Below, one piece after another: positions 26,936 to 35,393 of a stretch of 64,000 nt of DNA. How positions within the stretch are numbered: the stretch's first letter is position 1; each line of letters starts with the position of its first letter. The position numbers and the translations under genes were made by a program. Below the pieces are notes generated by a model. The model was given only the letters and a program-made list of their open reading frames with translations, had not been told where the DNA came from and made no database searches. Source of the stretch: Marinobacter sp. SS13-12 (GTDB lineage Bacteria > Pseudomonadota > Gammaproteobacteria > Pseudomonadales > Oleiphilaceae); the NCBI RefSeq assembly GCF_030227115.1, contig NZ_JASSUA010000001.1:558001-622000 (forward strand), in the 5' to 3' direction.

Positions 26936-29305
26936 ATGACCACTCCGAACATCGAAAAACGCAGGCTTGCCGCTCTCGATCGCCTGGGTATTCTTGACAC
27001 TCCGCCGGAGGAACGCTTTGAGCGGCTGACGCGAATTGCGCGACAGTACTATCAGGTCAAAATCGCGCTTTTCACGATCGTCGACAGCGAACGGCAGTGG
27101 TTCAAATCCCGGCAGGGCCTGGAGACGCCGGAAACGCCGCGATCCGTTGCCTTCTGTGACTACGCCATACAACAGGACAAGGTCTTTCTGGTGGCAGACG
27201 CCGCCGTGGACCCCCGCTTCAGTAAAAACCCCCTGGTGACCGGGGAGCCTTTCATCCGTTTCTATGCCGGTATGCCGGTGCGAGAGCCCAGCGGTTTCAA
27301 GATTGGCACCCTTTGCATCATTGACGACAAGCCCCGCCAGCTCAACGAGATTGACCTGGATGTGCTACGGAGCCTCGCCAGTATTGTCGAGGATGAACTG
27401 GAGCGCGCCTATCTGGCAGCGACAGACCATGATTATGTGCATGTGTCTCACCTCAGCCGGGCCATCCACAGGGCGCAGAACGTTTTCCTGACCAGCGACA
27501 ACGAGCGCGCGGCGTTCGAGCAGATGCTGAGCGACCTGCTTTCCTTGACTGGCAGCCAGTTCGGCTTCATCGGCGAAGTGCTTCGCCATGAGGATCAGAT
27601 CCCTTATCTGAAAATCGGGGCCATCACCAATATCGCCTGGAGCCCGGAAACCCAGGCGTTGTATCAGGAAGTTGAGCGGCGGGGACTGATCTTTGATCGT
27701 CTCGACAATATTCTGGGGAAACCCATGGTGACAGGGGAAGTCATCGTCGCCAACGACCTTGAGACCGATCCCCGCCGGGGAGGTTTGCCCAGCGGCCATC
27801 CACCCATCACTGCGTATATCGGCATCCCGGTGTTTTCCGGAGACAGACAGATCGGCCTCATTGGTCTTGCCAACCGCCTGGATGGTTACACCGCCAGGCT
27901 CGCCGAAGAGCTTGAACCTCTGCTGCAAACCGTCGGCAACCTGATTGAGCGCAAACGGCTCTACCAGGAAAAACGCGAACACCAGAAGAGTCTCGAGCAG
28001 GCTGCCAATTACGACTCACTGACCGGGCTACCAAACCGGCGCAGACTGACAGCCCTGTTTGAGCAGGAGCTGTTCGAGGCCAAACAGCGAAAGGGCCTGG
28101 TATCGGTCTGTTTTATTGATCTGGACGGTTTCAAGGAAATCAACGACGAACACGGCCATGCGGTGGGTGATGCAGTACTTAAGTCCATCGCCCAGAGGCT
28201 GCTATCGAGCGTTCGCGCCCACGATATCGTTGCCCGTCTGGGAGGTGACGAATTTGTGGCCATACTTCGGGATGTGGAGGATGAGCGGGTTTATGCCCGG
28301 CTTCTGGAAGCCATCCGCCAGCCCATCAACTACCGGCATTATATTCTGAACCTTTCAGGCAGCATGGGTGTGACTGTCTATCCCAGCGACGATGCCGATG
28401 CCGACCTGCTGATACGCCATGCTGACCAGGCCATGTATGCGGCCAAGGAAGCAGGAAAGAACACTTACACCCTGTTCGATCTGGACTCCCATTTCTCACG
28501 CAAGGAGCGGGTAAAAGTCATCGAGCAGATCGGCGATGCCATCAGACTGGGCCAGCTCGAGCTCTACTATCAGCCCAAGGTGAATTTCACCAGACAATGC
28601 CTGGAAGGTTTCGAGGCGCTGATACGCTGGAACCATCCCGTGCTAGGGCTCCTGAGTCCCGGTTATTTCCTTGAACACATTGAATACACGGAATACGCCC
28701 GCAGTGTCGGGAACGTCGTTATTCGCGAAGCCATCACGCGCCTGCAGGAGTTCGCAGACAGCGGGCTGCCGTACACCCTGAGCGTTAACCTCAGCCCCTC
28801 CCATTTTCTGGGCCCCGACTTCCGTGATGACCTTGCCAGCGCCCTGGGCGAATGCCCCCGCGACATCCGCTCTCACCTGATTCTCGAAATTCTCGAAACC
28901 ACCGCGCTGGACGACACCCACAAGGTTCTGAAAAACCTCCAGGCCTGCCGTGATCTGGGCGTGGACATTTCCCTCGACGATTTTGGCACTGGCTACTCCT
29001 CGCTGGATCTTTTCCGCCGTTTGCCCGCGCAGGAAATCAAGATTGACCAGTCCTTCGTTATGGACATGCTGGACAACAACGACAATTACAGGATCGTCAG
29101 TGCCATTGTCAGTTTGTCGCAGAGTTTCCAGCGCCGTCTCGTCGCGGAAGGCATTGAATCCTCTGCCGTAGAGACCAAACTGATTGAACTGGGATGCGAG
29201 CTGGGGCAGGGTTTTTTCTACAGCAGGCCAATGCCGCTGGAAAAAACACTGGAATGGGCCAGCGGATTTACCTGGGATACTCGAGCCAACAGTCCCGAAC
29301 CTTAA
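26936..29305 (+). CDS. GAF-GAF-GGDEF-EAL c-di-GMP turnover protein
   Basis: A 789-residue soluble protein with no membrane helix. Domains in order: GAF-like 1 (about 20-150), GAF-like 2 (about 185-340), GGDEF (about 355-515) and EAL (about 530-780). The GGDEF motif is intact at 436-440 (RLGGDEFVAIL) and the EAL motif intact at 560-562 (FEALIRWNHP), with DDFGTGYSSLD later, so both synthesis and hydrolysis of c-di-GMP are chemically possible. The N-terminal KRRLAALDRLGILDTPPEERFERLTRIA is typical of GAF sensors linked to GGDEF. The ATG at 26936 has GGAG about 9 nt upstream; in-frame codons further up lie in the divergent promoter. Confidence 0.9.
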   Translation: MTTPNIEKRRLAALDRLGILDTPPEERFERLTRIARQYYQVKIALFTIVDSERQWFKSRQGLETPETPRSVAFCDYAIQQDKVFLVADAAVDPRFSKNPLVTGEPFIRFYAGMPVREPSGFKIGTLCIIDDKPRQLNEIDLDVLRSLASIVEDELERAYLAATDHDYVHVSHLSRAIHRAQNVFLTSDNERAAFEQMLSDLLSLTGSQFGFIGEVLRHEDQIPYLKIGAITNIAWSPETQALYQEVERRGLIFDRLDNILGKPMVTGEVIVANDLETDPRRGGLPSGHPPITAYIGIPVFSGDRQIGLIGLANRLDGYTARLAEELEPLLQTVGNLIERKRLYQEKREHQKSLEQAANYDSLTGLPNRRRLTALFEQELFEAKQRKGLVSVCFIDLDGFKEINDEHGHAVGDAVLKSIAQRLLSSVRAHDIVARLGGDEFVAILRDVEDERVYARLLEAIRQPINYRHYILNLSGSMGVTVYPSDDADADLLIRHADQAMYAAKEAGKNTYTLFDLDSHFSRKERVKVIEQIGDAIRLGQLELYYQPKVNFTRQCLEGFEALIRWNHPVLGLLSPGYFLEHIEYTEYARSVGNVVIREAITRLQEFADSGLPYTLSVNLSPSHFLGPDFRDDLASALGECPRDIRSHLILEILETTALDDTHKVLKNLQACRDLGVDISLDDFGTGYSSLDLFRRLPAQEIKIDQSFVMDMLDNNDNYRIVSAIVSLSQSFQRRLVAEGIESSAVETKLIELGCELGQGFFYSRPMPLEKTLEWASGFTWDTRANSPEP

Positions 29306-29435
29306 TGGGCACCCGACCCTGATGGAGGGTTTGTCATCAGGACATGTCGCCCGAATATGATATTGTTTCAGCCCGACGGTTTGTATTGTGTTAGCGTGAT
29401 GTACTTATTAACGAAGGCTCCGCCATGGAGGTGGT

Positions 29436-30158
29436 ATGCCCGAAGCTTCAGCCTTTCACGAACAGAATCATTTGCTGGCCGCCTTGCCGGACAGCGCCAA
29501 GGCGCGGATTTTCCCAAAGCTCAAACTGGTGGAAATGAACCTGGGGGATGTGATTTACGAATCCGGCCAGCCCATTGAGTTTGTCTACTTTCCGACCAAT
29601 TGCATCATTTCCCTGCTTTACGTCATGATCAACGGCTCGTCTGCCGAAATCTCGGTGGTCGGAAACGAGGGAATGGCCGGCATTGCCGTCTTCATGGGAG
29701 GAGACAGCACCCCCAGCCGAACGGTTGTGCAGAGTAAGGGGTTCGCCTATCGAATGCATTCTCGGGAACTCAAGGATGAGTTCGATAACAGCCCCGAGGT
29801 ACGGGTCCTGACCCTGCGTTACACCCAGGCGCTGATCACCCAGATGTCCCAGACGGCAGTGTGTAATCGCCACCACTCGATTGACCAGCAACTGTGTCGC
29901 TGGTTGCTGTTATCCCTCGATCGCCTTCATGACAATCATCTAACGATGACCCAGGAACTCATCGCCAACATGCTGGGTGTCCGCCGTGAGGGCGTCACCG
30001 AGGCGGCTGGCAAACTGCAGGATCTGGGGATTATCGAATATCATCGCGGCCACATTAACGTGATTGACCGTCCAGGGCTCGAGGCACTGAGCTGCGAATG
30101 CTACGCCGTGGTCAAGCGGGAAACTGACCGCCTGACCTCGGGCTACGTCAATTACTGA
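29436..30158 (+). CDS. Crp/Fnr family transcriptional regulator
   Basis: A 240-residue regulator with an N-terminal cyclic nucleotide-binding-like beta barrel (residues about 15-130) and a C-terminal winged helix (about 160-225, LTMTQELIANMLGVRREGVTEAAGKLQDLGIIEY). The ligand region reads VVGNEGMAGIAVFMGGDSTPSRTVVQ, typical of a subgroup that lacks the canonical cAMP site (no RxSS) and also lacks the Fnr N-terminal cysteines. The ligand is unknown. GGAGG lies 4 nt before the ATG. It stands between the c-di-GMP gene and the convergent lipoprotein pair. Confidence 0.85.
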   Translation: MPEASAFHEQNHLLAALPDSAKARIFPKLKLVEMNLGDVIYESGQPIEFVYFPTNCIISLLYVMINGSSAEISVVGNEGMAGIAVFMGGDSTPSRTVVQSKGFAYRMHSRELKDEFDNSPEVRVLTLRYTQALITQMSQTAVCNRHHSIDQQLCRWLLLSLDRLHDNHLTMTQELIANMLGVRREGVTEAAGKLQDLGIIEYHRGHINVIDRPGLEALSCECYAVVKRETDRLTSGYVNY

Positions 30159-30233
30159 GTCGGCACCCGTCGACTCGCTGCTGGCTTTGGTGTCCGCGGC
30201 CAGTGGGAAGAAATCCCGATACCTCAGCATGTG

Positions 30234-31100
30234 CTACTCCCTGTTCTCGATAACCACTTCCACTCGGCGGTTCTGCTGGCGACCCATTGCACTGTCATTG
30301 CTGGCAACCGGACGTTCAAAGCCGAACCCGGACACGGTCAATCTGCCGCCGTCGATACCACGGCCGGTCAGATAGCGGCGGACAGACTCTGCCCGCTGTC
30401 GTGAGAGGGTTTCATTGAACATGGCGCTGCCTACATTGTCGGTATGGCCTTCTATTTGCACCTGGCGTTCAGGGTATTGTTGCAGGAAGCTCACCAGTTT
30501 CTCCAGGTTCTGGTTAGTACCACCCTGAATCTCCGCGCTGCCGCTGGCAAAAAGTACATCACCCAGGGTTAATACCAGCCCCCGTTCTGTCTTTTCGGCC
30601 TGGAGAGCGTCGATCTGCCGTTGCATTTCCGCAGCCTCACTGGCTGAGAGAGCGGCGGCGTCTTCTTGTGAGCTACGCGCACGCTCGGCCTCGGCGTGTG
30701 CCCGATCCGCTTCCAGGGTTCGTGCTGCCAGCCTGGCGGCATCGCGCTCCTCGCCCAACTGCTCCCGTTCTGCTTCCAGCAGCCGGGTCCGGCCTTTGGC
30801 GCGGGCAATTTCGACCATCCGGTCAGCCATGTAGATCCGGTAGTCCGCCAGCGCCGCTTCGTCGTTATCCAGCGGCTGTTCAGCAAGCGCCACGGCCGCT
30901 TCCGCATCACGCAATTCGACTCTGGCATGAGTCATCATGTCCGGGTTCTGTTGCAGCTGTGTCAGCTTGGTGCGCACCTCCTCCGAGCCATCAGGGCTGG
31001 TTGGTCCCGTGGCACATGCACTCAGCAGTAGCGACGACAGTACCACTGCCATGGTCGCTTTTTTACCCGAAACCGGTTTCAGGAACGATAAAATAGTCAT
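30234..31100 (-). CDS. OmpA-family lipoprotein with coiled coil
   Basis: A 288-residue outer-membrane lipoprotein candidate. A signal peptide ends in the lipobox LLSAC-A at about residue 29. A long Ala/Glu/Arg-rich coiled coil follows (about 50-175), with DUF4398-like character, then an OmpA-like peptidoglycan-binding domain (about 175-285) with GDVLFASGSAEIQ, IEGHTDNVGS, NETLSRQRAESV and GRQQNRRVEVVI. It would tether the outer membrane to peptidoglycan. Its start overlaps the upstream DUF4398 lipoprotein gene by 4 bp, so the two are co-translated. Confidence 0.88.
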   Translation of the reverse strand: MTILSFLKPVSGKKATMAVVLSSLLLSACATGPTSPDGSEEVRTKLTQLQQNPDMMTHARVELRDAEAAVALAEQPLDNDEAALADYRIYMADRMVEIARAKGRTRLLEAEREQLGEERDAARLAARTLEADRAHAEAERARSSQEDAAALSASEAAEMQRQIDALQAEKTERGLVLTLGDVLFASGSAEIQGGTNQNLEKLVSFLQQYPERQVQIEGHTDNVGSAMFNETLSRQRAESVRRYLTGRGIDGGRLTVSGFGFERPVASNDSAMGRQQNRRVEVVIENRE

Positions 31101-31498
31101 TGCTGATCTCCCTGGCGCTGCATCTCTTCATCCAGAGCCTCGGCACCACGCCCCATTTCACGATTGATTTCCGCGGCCTTGGCCGCTTCTGTTCTCGCTA
31201 TTGCCAGTTCTGCAGCAACCCGGGCCTGTTGCGCCAGGCGGTCGGCTTCAGTCATCCGCTCCGCTGCCACTGCCTTGTTAGCCTCGGCCAGATGACGGTT
31301 GGCCTCTTCCAGTTCGGCGCCGGCATAACGCCGGGCCTCTGCCTGCTCGGCATTGGCAATCGCATCACTGGCCATGTTCAGCGATTCCGTCGGTGGTAGC
31401 GGCGCAGACGCACAGGCAACGAGAGTCAGTGCTGCGAGCAATAATGTGGTACAAAGGCCGGTGCGTTCAGCGGCCCGCCGGATCAGGTGCGTTTTCAT
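31097..31498 (-). CDS. DUF4398 domain lipoprotein
   Basis: A 133-residue lipoprotein with a signal peptide ending in the lipobox LVAC-A (about residue 29) and a fully helical, Ala/Glu-rich remainder that matches DUF4398 (ASDAIANAEQAEARRYAGAELEEANRHLAEANKA). The function of DUF4398 is unknown; it often precedes an OmpA-domain lipoprotein, as here, suggesting a shared envelope role through coiled-coil contact. The ATG at 31498 is followed after 399 bp by the overlapping OmpA gene. Confidence 0.8.
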   Translation of the reverse strand: MKTHLIRRAAERTGLCTTLLLAALTLVACASAPLPPTESLNMASDAIANAEQAEARRYAGAELEEANRHLAEANKAVAAERMTEADRLAQQARVAAELAIARTEAAKAAEINREMGRGAEALDEEMQRQGDQQ

Positions 31499-31699
31499 GG
31501 CGTGTTTCCTTTTTTACGTTGTATAACATTAGGGCCTGACCCGGATGCCGTCCGTTCGCCAACGCACACAACACTGGCATCTTTGGATATACACTCGACG
31601 CTGGCTATTCGGCTACGCCAAGGTGGAGTAAACTGGATTGAGGTCACTCAGGCGCCAGTTTTGGATAGGCACGTTTTGAGGCATCTAAAAGGAGTCTAG

Positions 31700-32302
31700 A
31701 TGGAAGACACACACAAATACCCGAATGCCGAAAGTCATGATCGGCTGCGACGCAGCGCCAGGGACCTGATCGACCACGGAGTCCCGCCACCCAACCGGGG
31801 CGGCGCGCTGAGTGTGGATACACTGAAACTGCTGTACGAGCGTGCCAGCAACCCCGAATCCGCCGCCGACGCCTCGAAGTTGCTCCATGAGCTGCAGACC
31901 TATCAGGTGGAGCTTGATCTTCTCTATGAGCAGGTTCAGGCCAACGAACATGAACTCAGCGAAGAGCTGGCCCACTACAGATCGCTCTATGAGCAGGCAC
32001 CGGCCGCCTATCTGATCCTGGCCAATGACGGTGACATCATTGAGGGCAACGAGGCTGCCAGCGTACTTTTCGGCAATTCCACCATGGATCTTGCCGGCAT
32101 GGCACTGGGCGCACTTCTGGCACCCGGACAGGACGCTGTTGTGAACCCACTGTTCAGGAATCCCGGGGCACAGGACTCAGCAAATGCAACGGTTGAACTC
32201 CCGGATCACAGGCACGTGACAATCTGCGCAAAGCCTGCGGCGGCTGGTGACAGCGTTCTGATGATTCTGACTGAAGCCCCGAATAACTCCGACAGCTTCT
32301 GA
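31700..32302 (+). CDS. PAS-domain protein upstream of CheB-CheR fusion
   Basis: A 200-residue soluble protein. Residues 50-95 are a helical, coiled-coil-like linker (LLHELQTYQVELDLLYEQVQANEHELSEEL) and residues about 95-195 a PAS-like domain (HYRSLYEQAPAAYLILANDGDIIEGNEAASVLFG). No output domain is present, so it may act as a sensor subunit for the next gene, whose ATG overlaps its stop by 1 bp. AAGGAG lies 5-6 nt before the ATG. Relatives are often fused to histidine kinases or GGDEF domains, so this may be a split version. Confidence 0.75.
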   Translation: MEDTHKYPNAESHDRLRRSARDLIDHGVPPPNRGGALSVDTLKLLYERASNPESAADASKLLHELQTYQVELDLLYEQVQANEHELSEELAHYRSLYEQAPAAYLILANDGDIIEGNEAASVLFGNSTMDLAGMALGALLAPGQDAVVNPLFRNPGAQDSANATVELPDHRHVTICAKPAAAGDSVLMILTEAPNNSDSF

Positions 32303-34830
32303 TGCGTATCGTAGGTATCGGCGCCTCCGCTGGTGGTCTGGCGTCCTTCGAAGACTTTTTCCGCAATACGCCTTGCGATACCGGCATGGCATTTCTGGTG
32401 GTGCAACACCTGGACCCGACCCAGAAAGCGCTGCTGCCAGAACTGCTGCAGCGCTATACCGAAATGCCTGTATTTGAAGCGCAGCAGAACATGCCCGTTC
32501 GCGCGGATTCAGTTTATGTCATCCCGCCGAACCGGGAACTGCGAGTGTTTGATGAGACCCTGAAGCTGGAGCAGCCAGAGGAATCCCGGGGACTGCGCCT
32601 GCCTATCAATGTGTTGTTTTCCTCCTTGGCCAGCGCCCAGAACGAGCGGGCCATTGCCGTTGTGCTTTCCGGCATGGGCTCAGACGGCACCCTGGGTCTG
32701 CAGGCCATAAAGGCCACTGGCGGGCTAACCGTGGTTGAGAGTCCCGACTCGGCCCAGTTCGATGCCATGCCCAGGAGTGCGATAGCCGCAGGCTGTGCCG
32801 ATATTGTGGCACCGGCTGAGGAATTACCGGATCGCATTCTGGCGTATGTCCGGCGTGTGCCCGAACCGGGTGAAAGCCTCCATCATGACCACCGGAATCT
32901 CAGGTCTCTGACACGACTGGACCCAATCATCCGCGTGCTGCAAAAGCACACCCGGCATGACTTTTCGCTCTACAAACCCTCGACCCTTCACCGTCGGATC
33001 GAGCGCCGCATGGCCATCCACAGAATTGCGGACCTGGCCGATTACAGCCACTTTCTTGCCGACAACAAACAGGAAGTTCAGCTGTTATTCCGGGAACTGT
33101 TGATCGGCGTTACCCAGTTTTTCCGGGATCCGGAAACCTGGGACTACCTCATAAAAATTGGCCTGCCAGAACTGCTCACTGCGCAACCCCCGGACCACAC
33201 GCTGAGAGCCTGGGTGGTGGGCTGCTCAACCGGGGAAGAGGCCTATTCGCTGGCCATAGCGTTCACCGAGGCGCTGGAACCCATCGAATCCAGGCGAAAG
33301 CTGAATCTGCAGATTTTTGCCTCCGACATCAGTCCCGAAGCCATTACCCTGGCACGGCGAGGGCAGTATCCGCTCTGTATTGAAGACGATGTATCGGGAG
33401 ACCGGTTGGCGCGTTTTTTCACCAGACACAACAATTATTACCAGATAAGCCCGTCGATTCGTGACAAGGTATTGTTTGCCCTGCACGATGTCATCCTCGA
33501 TCCGCCATTCACCAAGCTGGATATGATTGCCTGCCGCAACCTGCTGATTTATTTCGACGTGGCGTTGCAACGGCGGATACTGCCCCTGTTCCACTACAGC
33601 CTCCGCCCCAACGGATTGTTGATGCTGGGCAGTTCGGAAACCATTGGCCGGCTGAATCATCTGTTTTCACCGCTGAAGCCCAAAATGCGCCTGTACCGAT
33701 GCAAACCCTTCGATTCCTTTCGCCACTCTGACTTCCTGTTAAAATCCTATCCACCGATGTCCACCCTGCACAAGGAGCAGCCCGTGCGATCCAACCAGGT
33801 TCTCCCTCAGGAGGTTACCAACACCCTGCAATCTGCTGCGGATCATGTCCTGCTACAGGTCTATGCACCGGCTGCTGTGGTGCTCAACGCGGATGCGGAT
33901 ATTGTTTATATCAGCGGGCGTACCGGAAAGTATCTGGAACCGGCTGCGGGCAAGGCCAACTGGAACATCCACGCCATGGCCCGGGAGGGTCTGCGCGAAC
34001 CCCTGTGCACTGCCCTGCACCAGGCGATGGAGCAAAAGGAACCGCTTGAGCTTACGGGAGTGCTGGTTCAGAGCGAATCCGGCACTCACGCCGTTGACGT
34101 AACCATTCAGGCCTTGAGCGAACCCGATGCCCTGAAGGGCATGACCATGGTCGTATTCCGCGAGGCACCCACACCAGCGCCGTCCCGGCGCCGCAAACCT
34201 GCCTCGGCCGCGGAATCGGATCACGCTGAGGAAATCCAGCGGTATCAGAGGGAAATTGAAAGTCTGCGGCAGCAGGCAAAACAGACCCGGGAAGAACTGC
34301 AGGCGTCCAACGAAGAGCTTCAGTCCACCAACGAAGAGTTGCAGTCTGCCAATGAGGAGCTGACGACGTCCAAAGAAGAAATGCAGTCCATGAACGAAGA
34401 ACTGCAAACCATCAACACCGAGCTGCAAACCAAGCTGGATGACCTCGCGCTCGCCCAGAGCGATATGCAGAACGTGCTCAACAGCATCGAAATTGCGGTT
34501 CTGTTCCTGGATCAGGACCTGAACGTACGGCGCTATACCGAGCGGACCGCCGCCATTATCAGCCTGCGTGAAAGCGACATAGGCCGCCCGATCAGCGACC
34601 TGACCACCAGTCTCCGGTATCCGGACCTGCAGGAAGACGCCCGCCGGACCCTGAATACCCTGGCGGTCAGCGAAAAGCAGATTACCACCAACGATGACCG
34701 CTGGTTTTCGGTCAGGATCATCCCCTACCGGCGTCTGGACAATATGATTGATGGCGTGGTCATCACGCTGGTGGATATTACTGAAACCAAGAACCTGGAA
34801 TCCTCACTGCGCAAACACTCCCAGACCTGA
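32302..34830 (+). CDS. CheB-CheR-coiled coil-PAS fusion protein
   Basis: An 842-residue fusion. Residues 1-185 are a CheB methylesterase domain with its triad at S9 (GASAGG), H36 (VVQHLDP) and D128 (SGMGSDGTLG). Residues about 205-460 are a CheR methyltransferase with the SAM loop VVGCSTGEEAYSLAI and the later MIACRNLLIYF. A coiled coil rich in the NEEL repeat (about 625-715) leads into a PAS domain (about 720-835). There is no receiver domain in front of CheB and no kinase after PAS. The upstream PAS gene overlaps by 1 bp. No chemoreceptor or CheA is nearby, so the methylated partner is unknown; a non-chemotaxis signalling role is likely. Confidence 0.9.
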   Translation: MRIVGIGASAGGLASFEDFFRNTPCDTGMAFLVVQHLDPTQKALLPELLQRYTEMPVFEAQQNMPVRADSVYVIPPNRELRVFDETLKLEQPEESRGLRLPINVLFSSLASAQNERAIAVVLSGMGSDGTLGLQAIKATGGLTVVESPDSAQFDAMPRSAIAAGCADIVAPAEELPDRILAYVRRVPEPGESLHHDHRNLRSLTRLDPIIRVLQKHTRHDFSLYKPSTLHRRIERRMAIHRIADLADYSHFLADNKQEVQLLFRELLIGVTQFFRDPETWDYLIKIGLPELLTAQPPDHTLRAWVVGCSTGEEAYSLAIAFTEALEPIESRRKLNLQIFASDISPEAITLARRGQYPLCIEDDVSGDRLARFFTRHNNYYQISPSIRDKVLFALHDVILDPPFTKLDMIACRNLLIYFDVALQRRILPLFHYSLRPNGLLMLGSSETIGRLNHLFSPLKPKMRLYRCKPFDSFRHSDFLLKSYPPMSTLHKEQPVRSNQVLPQEVTNTLQSAADHVLLQVYAPAAVVLNADADIVYISGRTGKYLEPAAGKANWNIHAMAREGLREPLCTALHQAMEQKEPLELTGVLVQSESGTHAVDVTIQALSEPDALKGMTMVVFREAPTPAPSRRRKPASAAESDHAEEIQRYQREIESLRQQAKQTREELQASNEELQSTNEELQSANEELTTSKEEMQSMNEELQTINTELQTKLDDLALAQSDMQNVLNSIEIAVLFLDQDLNVRRYTERTAAIISLRESDIGRPISDLTTSLRYPDLQEDARRTLNTLAVSEKQITTNDDRWFSVRIIPYRRLDNMIDGVVITLVDITETKNLESSLRKHSQT

Positions 34831-34858
34831 CCTGGCGGACTTCGCTAGCCAGACTGAC

Positions 34859-35299
34859 TCAGATACTGAGTTCGGCGGGTTCCAGGCGAACGCCTGCAAT
34901 TTTCCAGGCGCCCTCCGTCATCACCATGCGGTAGTACGCATCCCAGCGTTTACCCTCGGGGCCCTGCAATTTCACCACCTGGATTTCAAAGCTGCCGTGG
35001 GGTACACGCTCGGTAAATTCTATCGCGGTAGCACTGTGCACGGCGGGATAGGCTTCCCGCACCATGTCAATAAACACCTGCGAGGATCCGAAGCGGCGTT
35101 TGATCCCCTCGGAAGCATGGGCCCAGGCCTGTTCCTGGTCGTTGTTGGCGAAGGCTTCGATCTGGCGGAGTATGGTGTCCTGGATCTCCTCATCGGTATC
35201 ACCGGCCAGGGGCTGCGATGACCAAAGTATCACCAGAGCCAGGCTGGCCAGCAGCGTGGCGGTGACTCTCTTGCTGATGCCCATGCGATTATGGCCCAT
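34859..35299 (-). CDS. DUF4864 family exported protein
   Basis: A 146-residue protein with a signal peptide or anchor helix (VTATLLASLALVILWSSQPLAG). The remainder fits DUF4864: EIQDTILRQIEAFANNDQEQAWAHAS, FGSSQVFIDMVREAYPAV and a closing YYRMVMTEGAWKIAGVRLEP, an NTF2-like fold. The function is unknown. The ATG at 35299 has a strong AAGGGGGT upstream. It is convergent with the CheB-CheR fusion, 28 bp away. Confidence 0.8.
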   Translation of the reverse strand: MGHNRMGISKRVTATLLASLALVILWSSQPLAGDTDEEIQDTILRQIEAFANNDQEQAWAHASEGIKRRFGSSQVFIDMVREAYPAVHSATAIEFTERVPHGSFEIQVVKLQGPEGKRWDAYYRMVMTEGAWKIAGVRLEPAELSI

Positions 35300-35393
35300 G
35301 ACACCCCCTTATTGATCATATTTTAGACAATACGGACGTCTGGGCATAGCAGATTCTTCCTGGAGCTCCGGGACATCAGGGTTGAGTCAGCGG

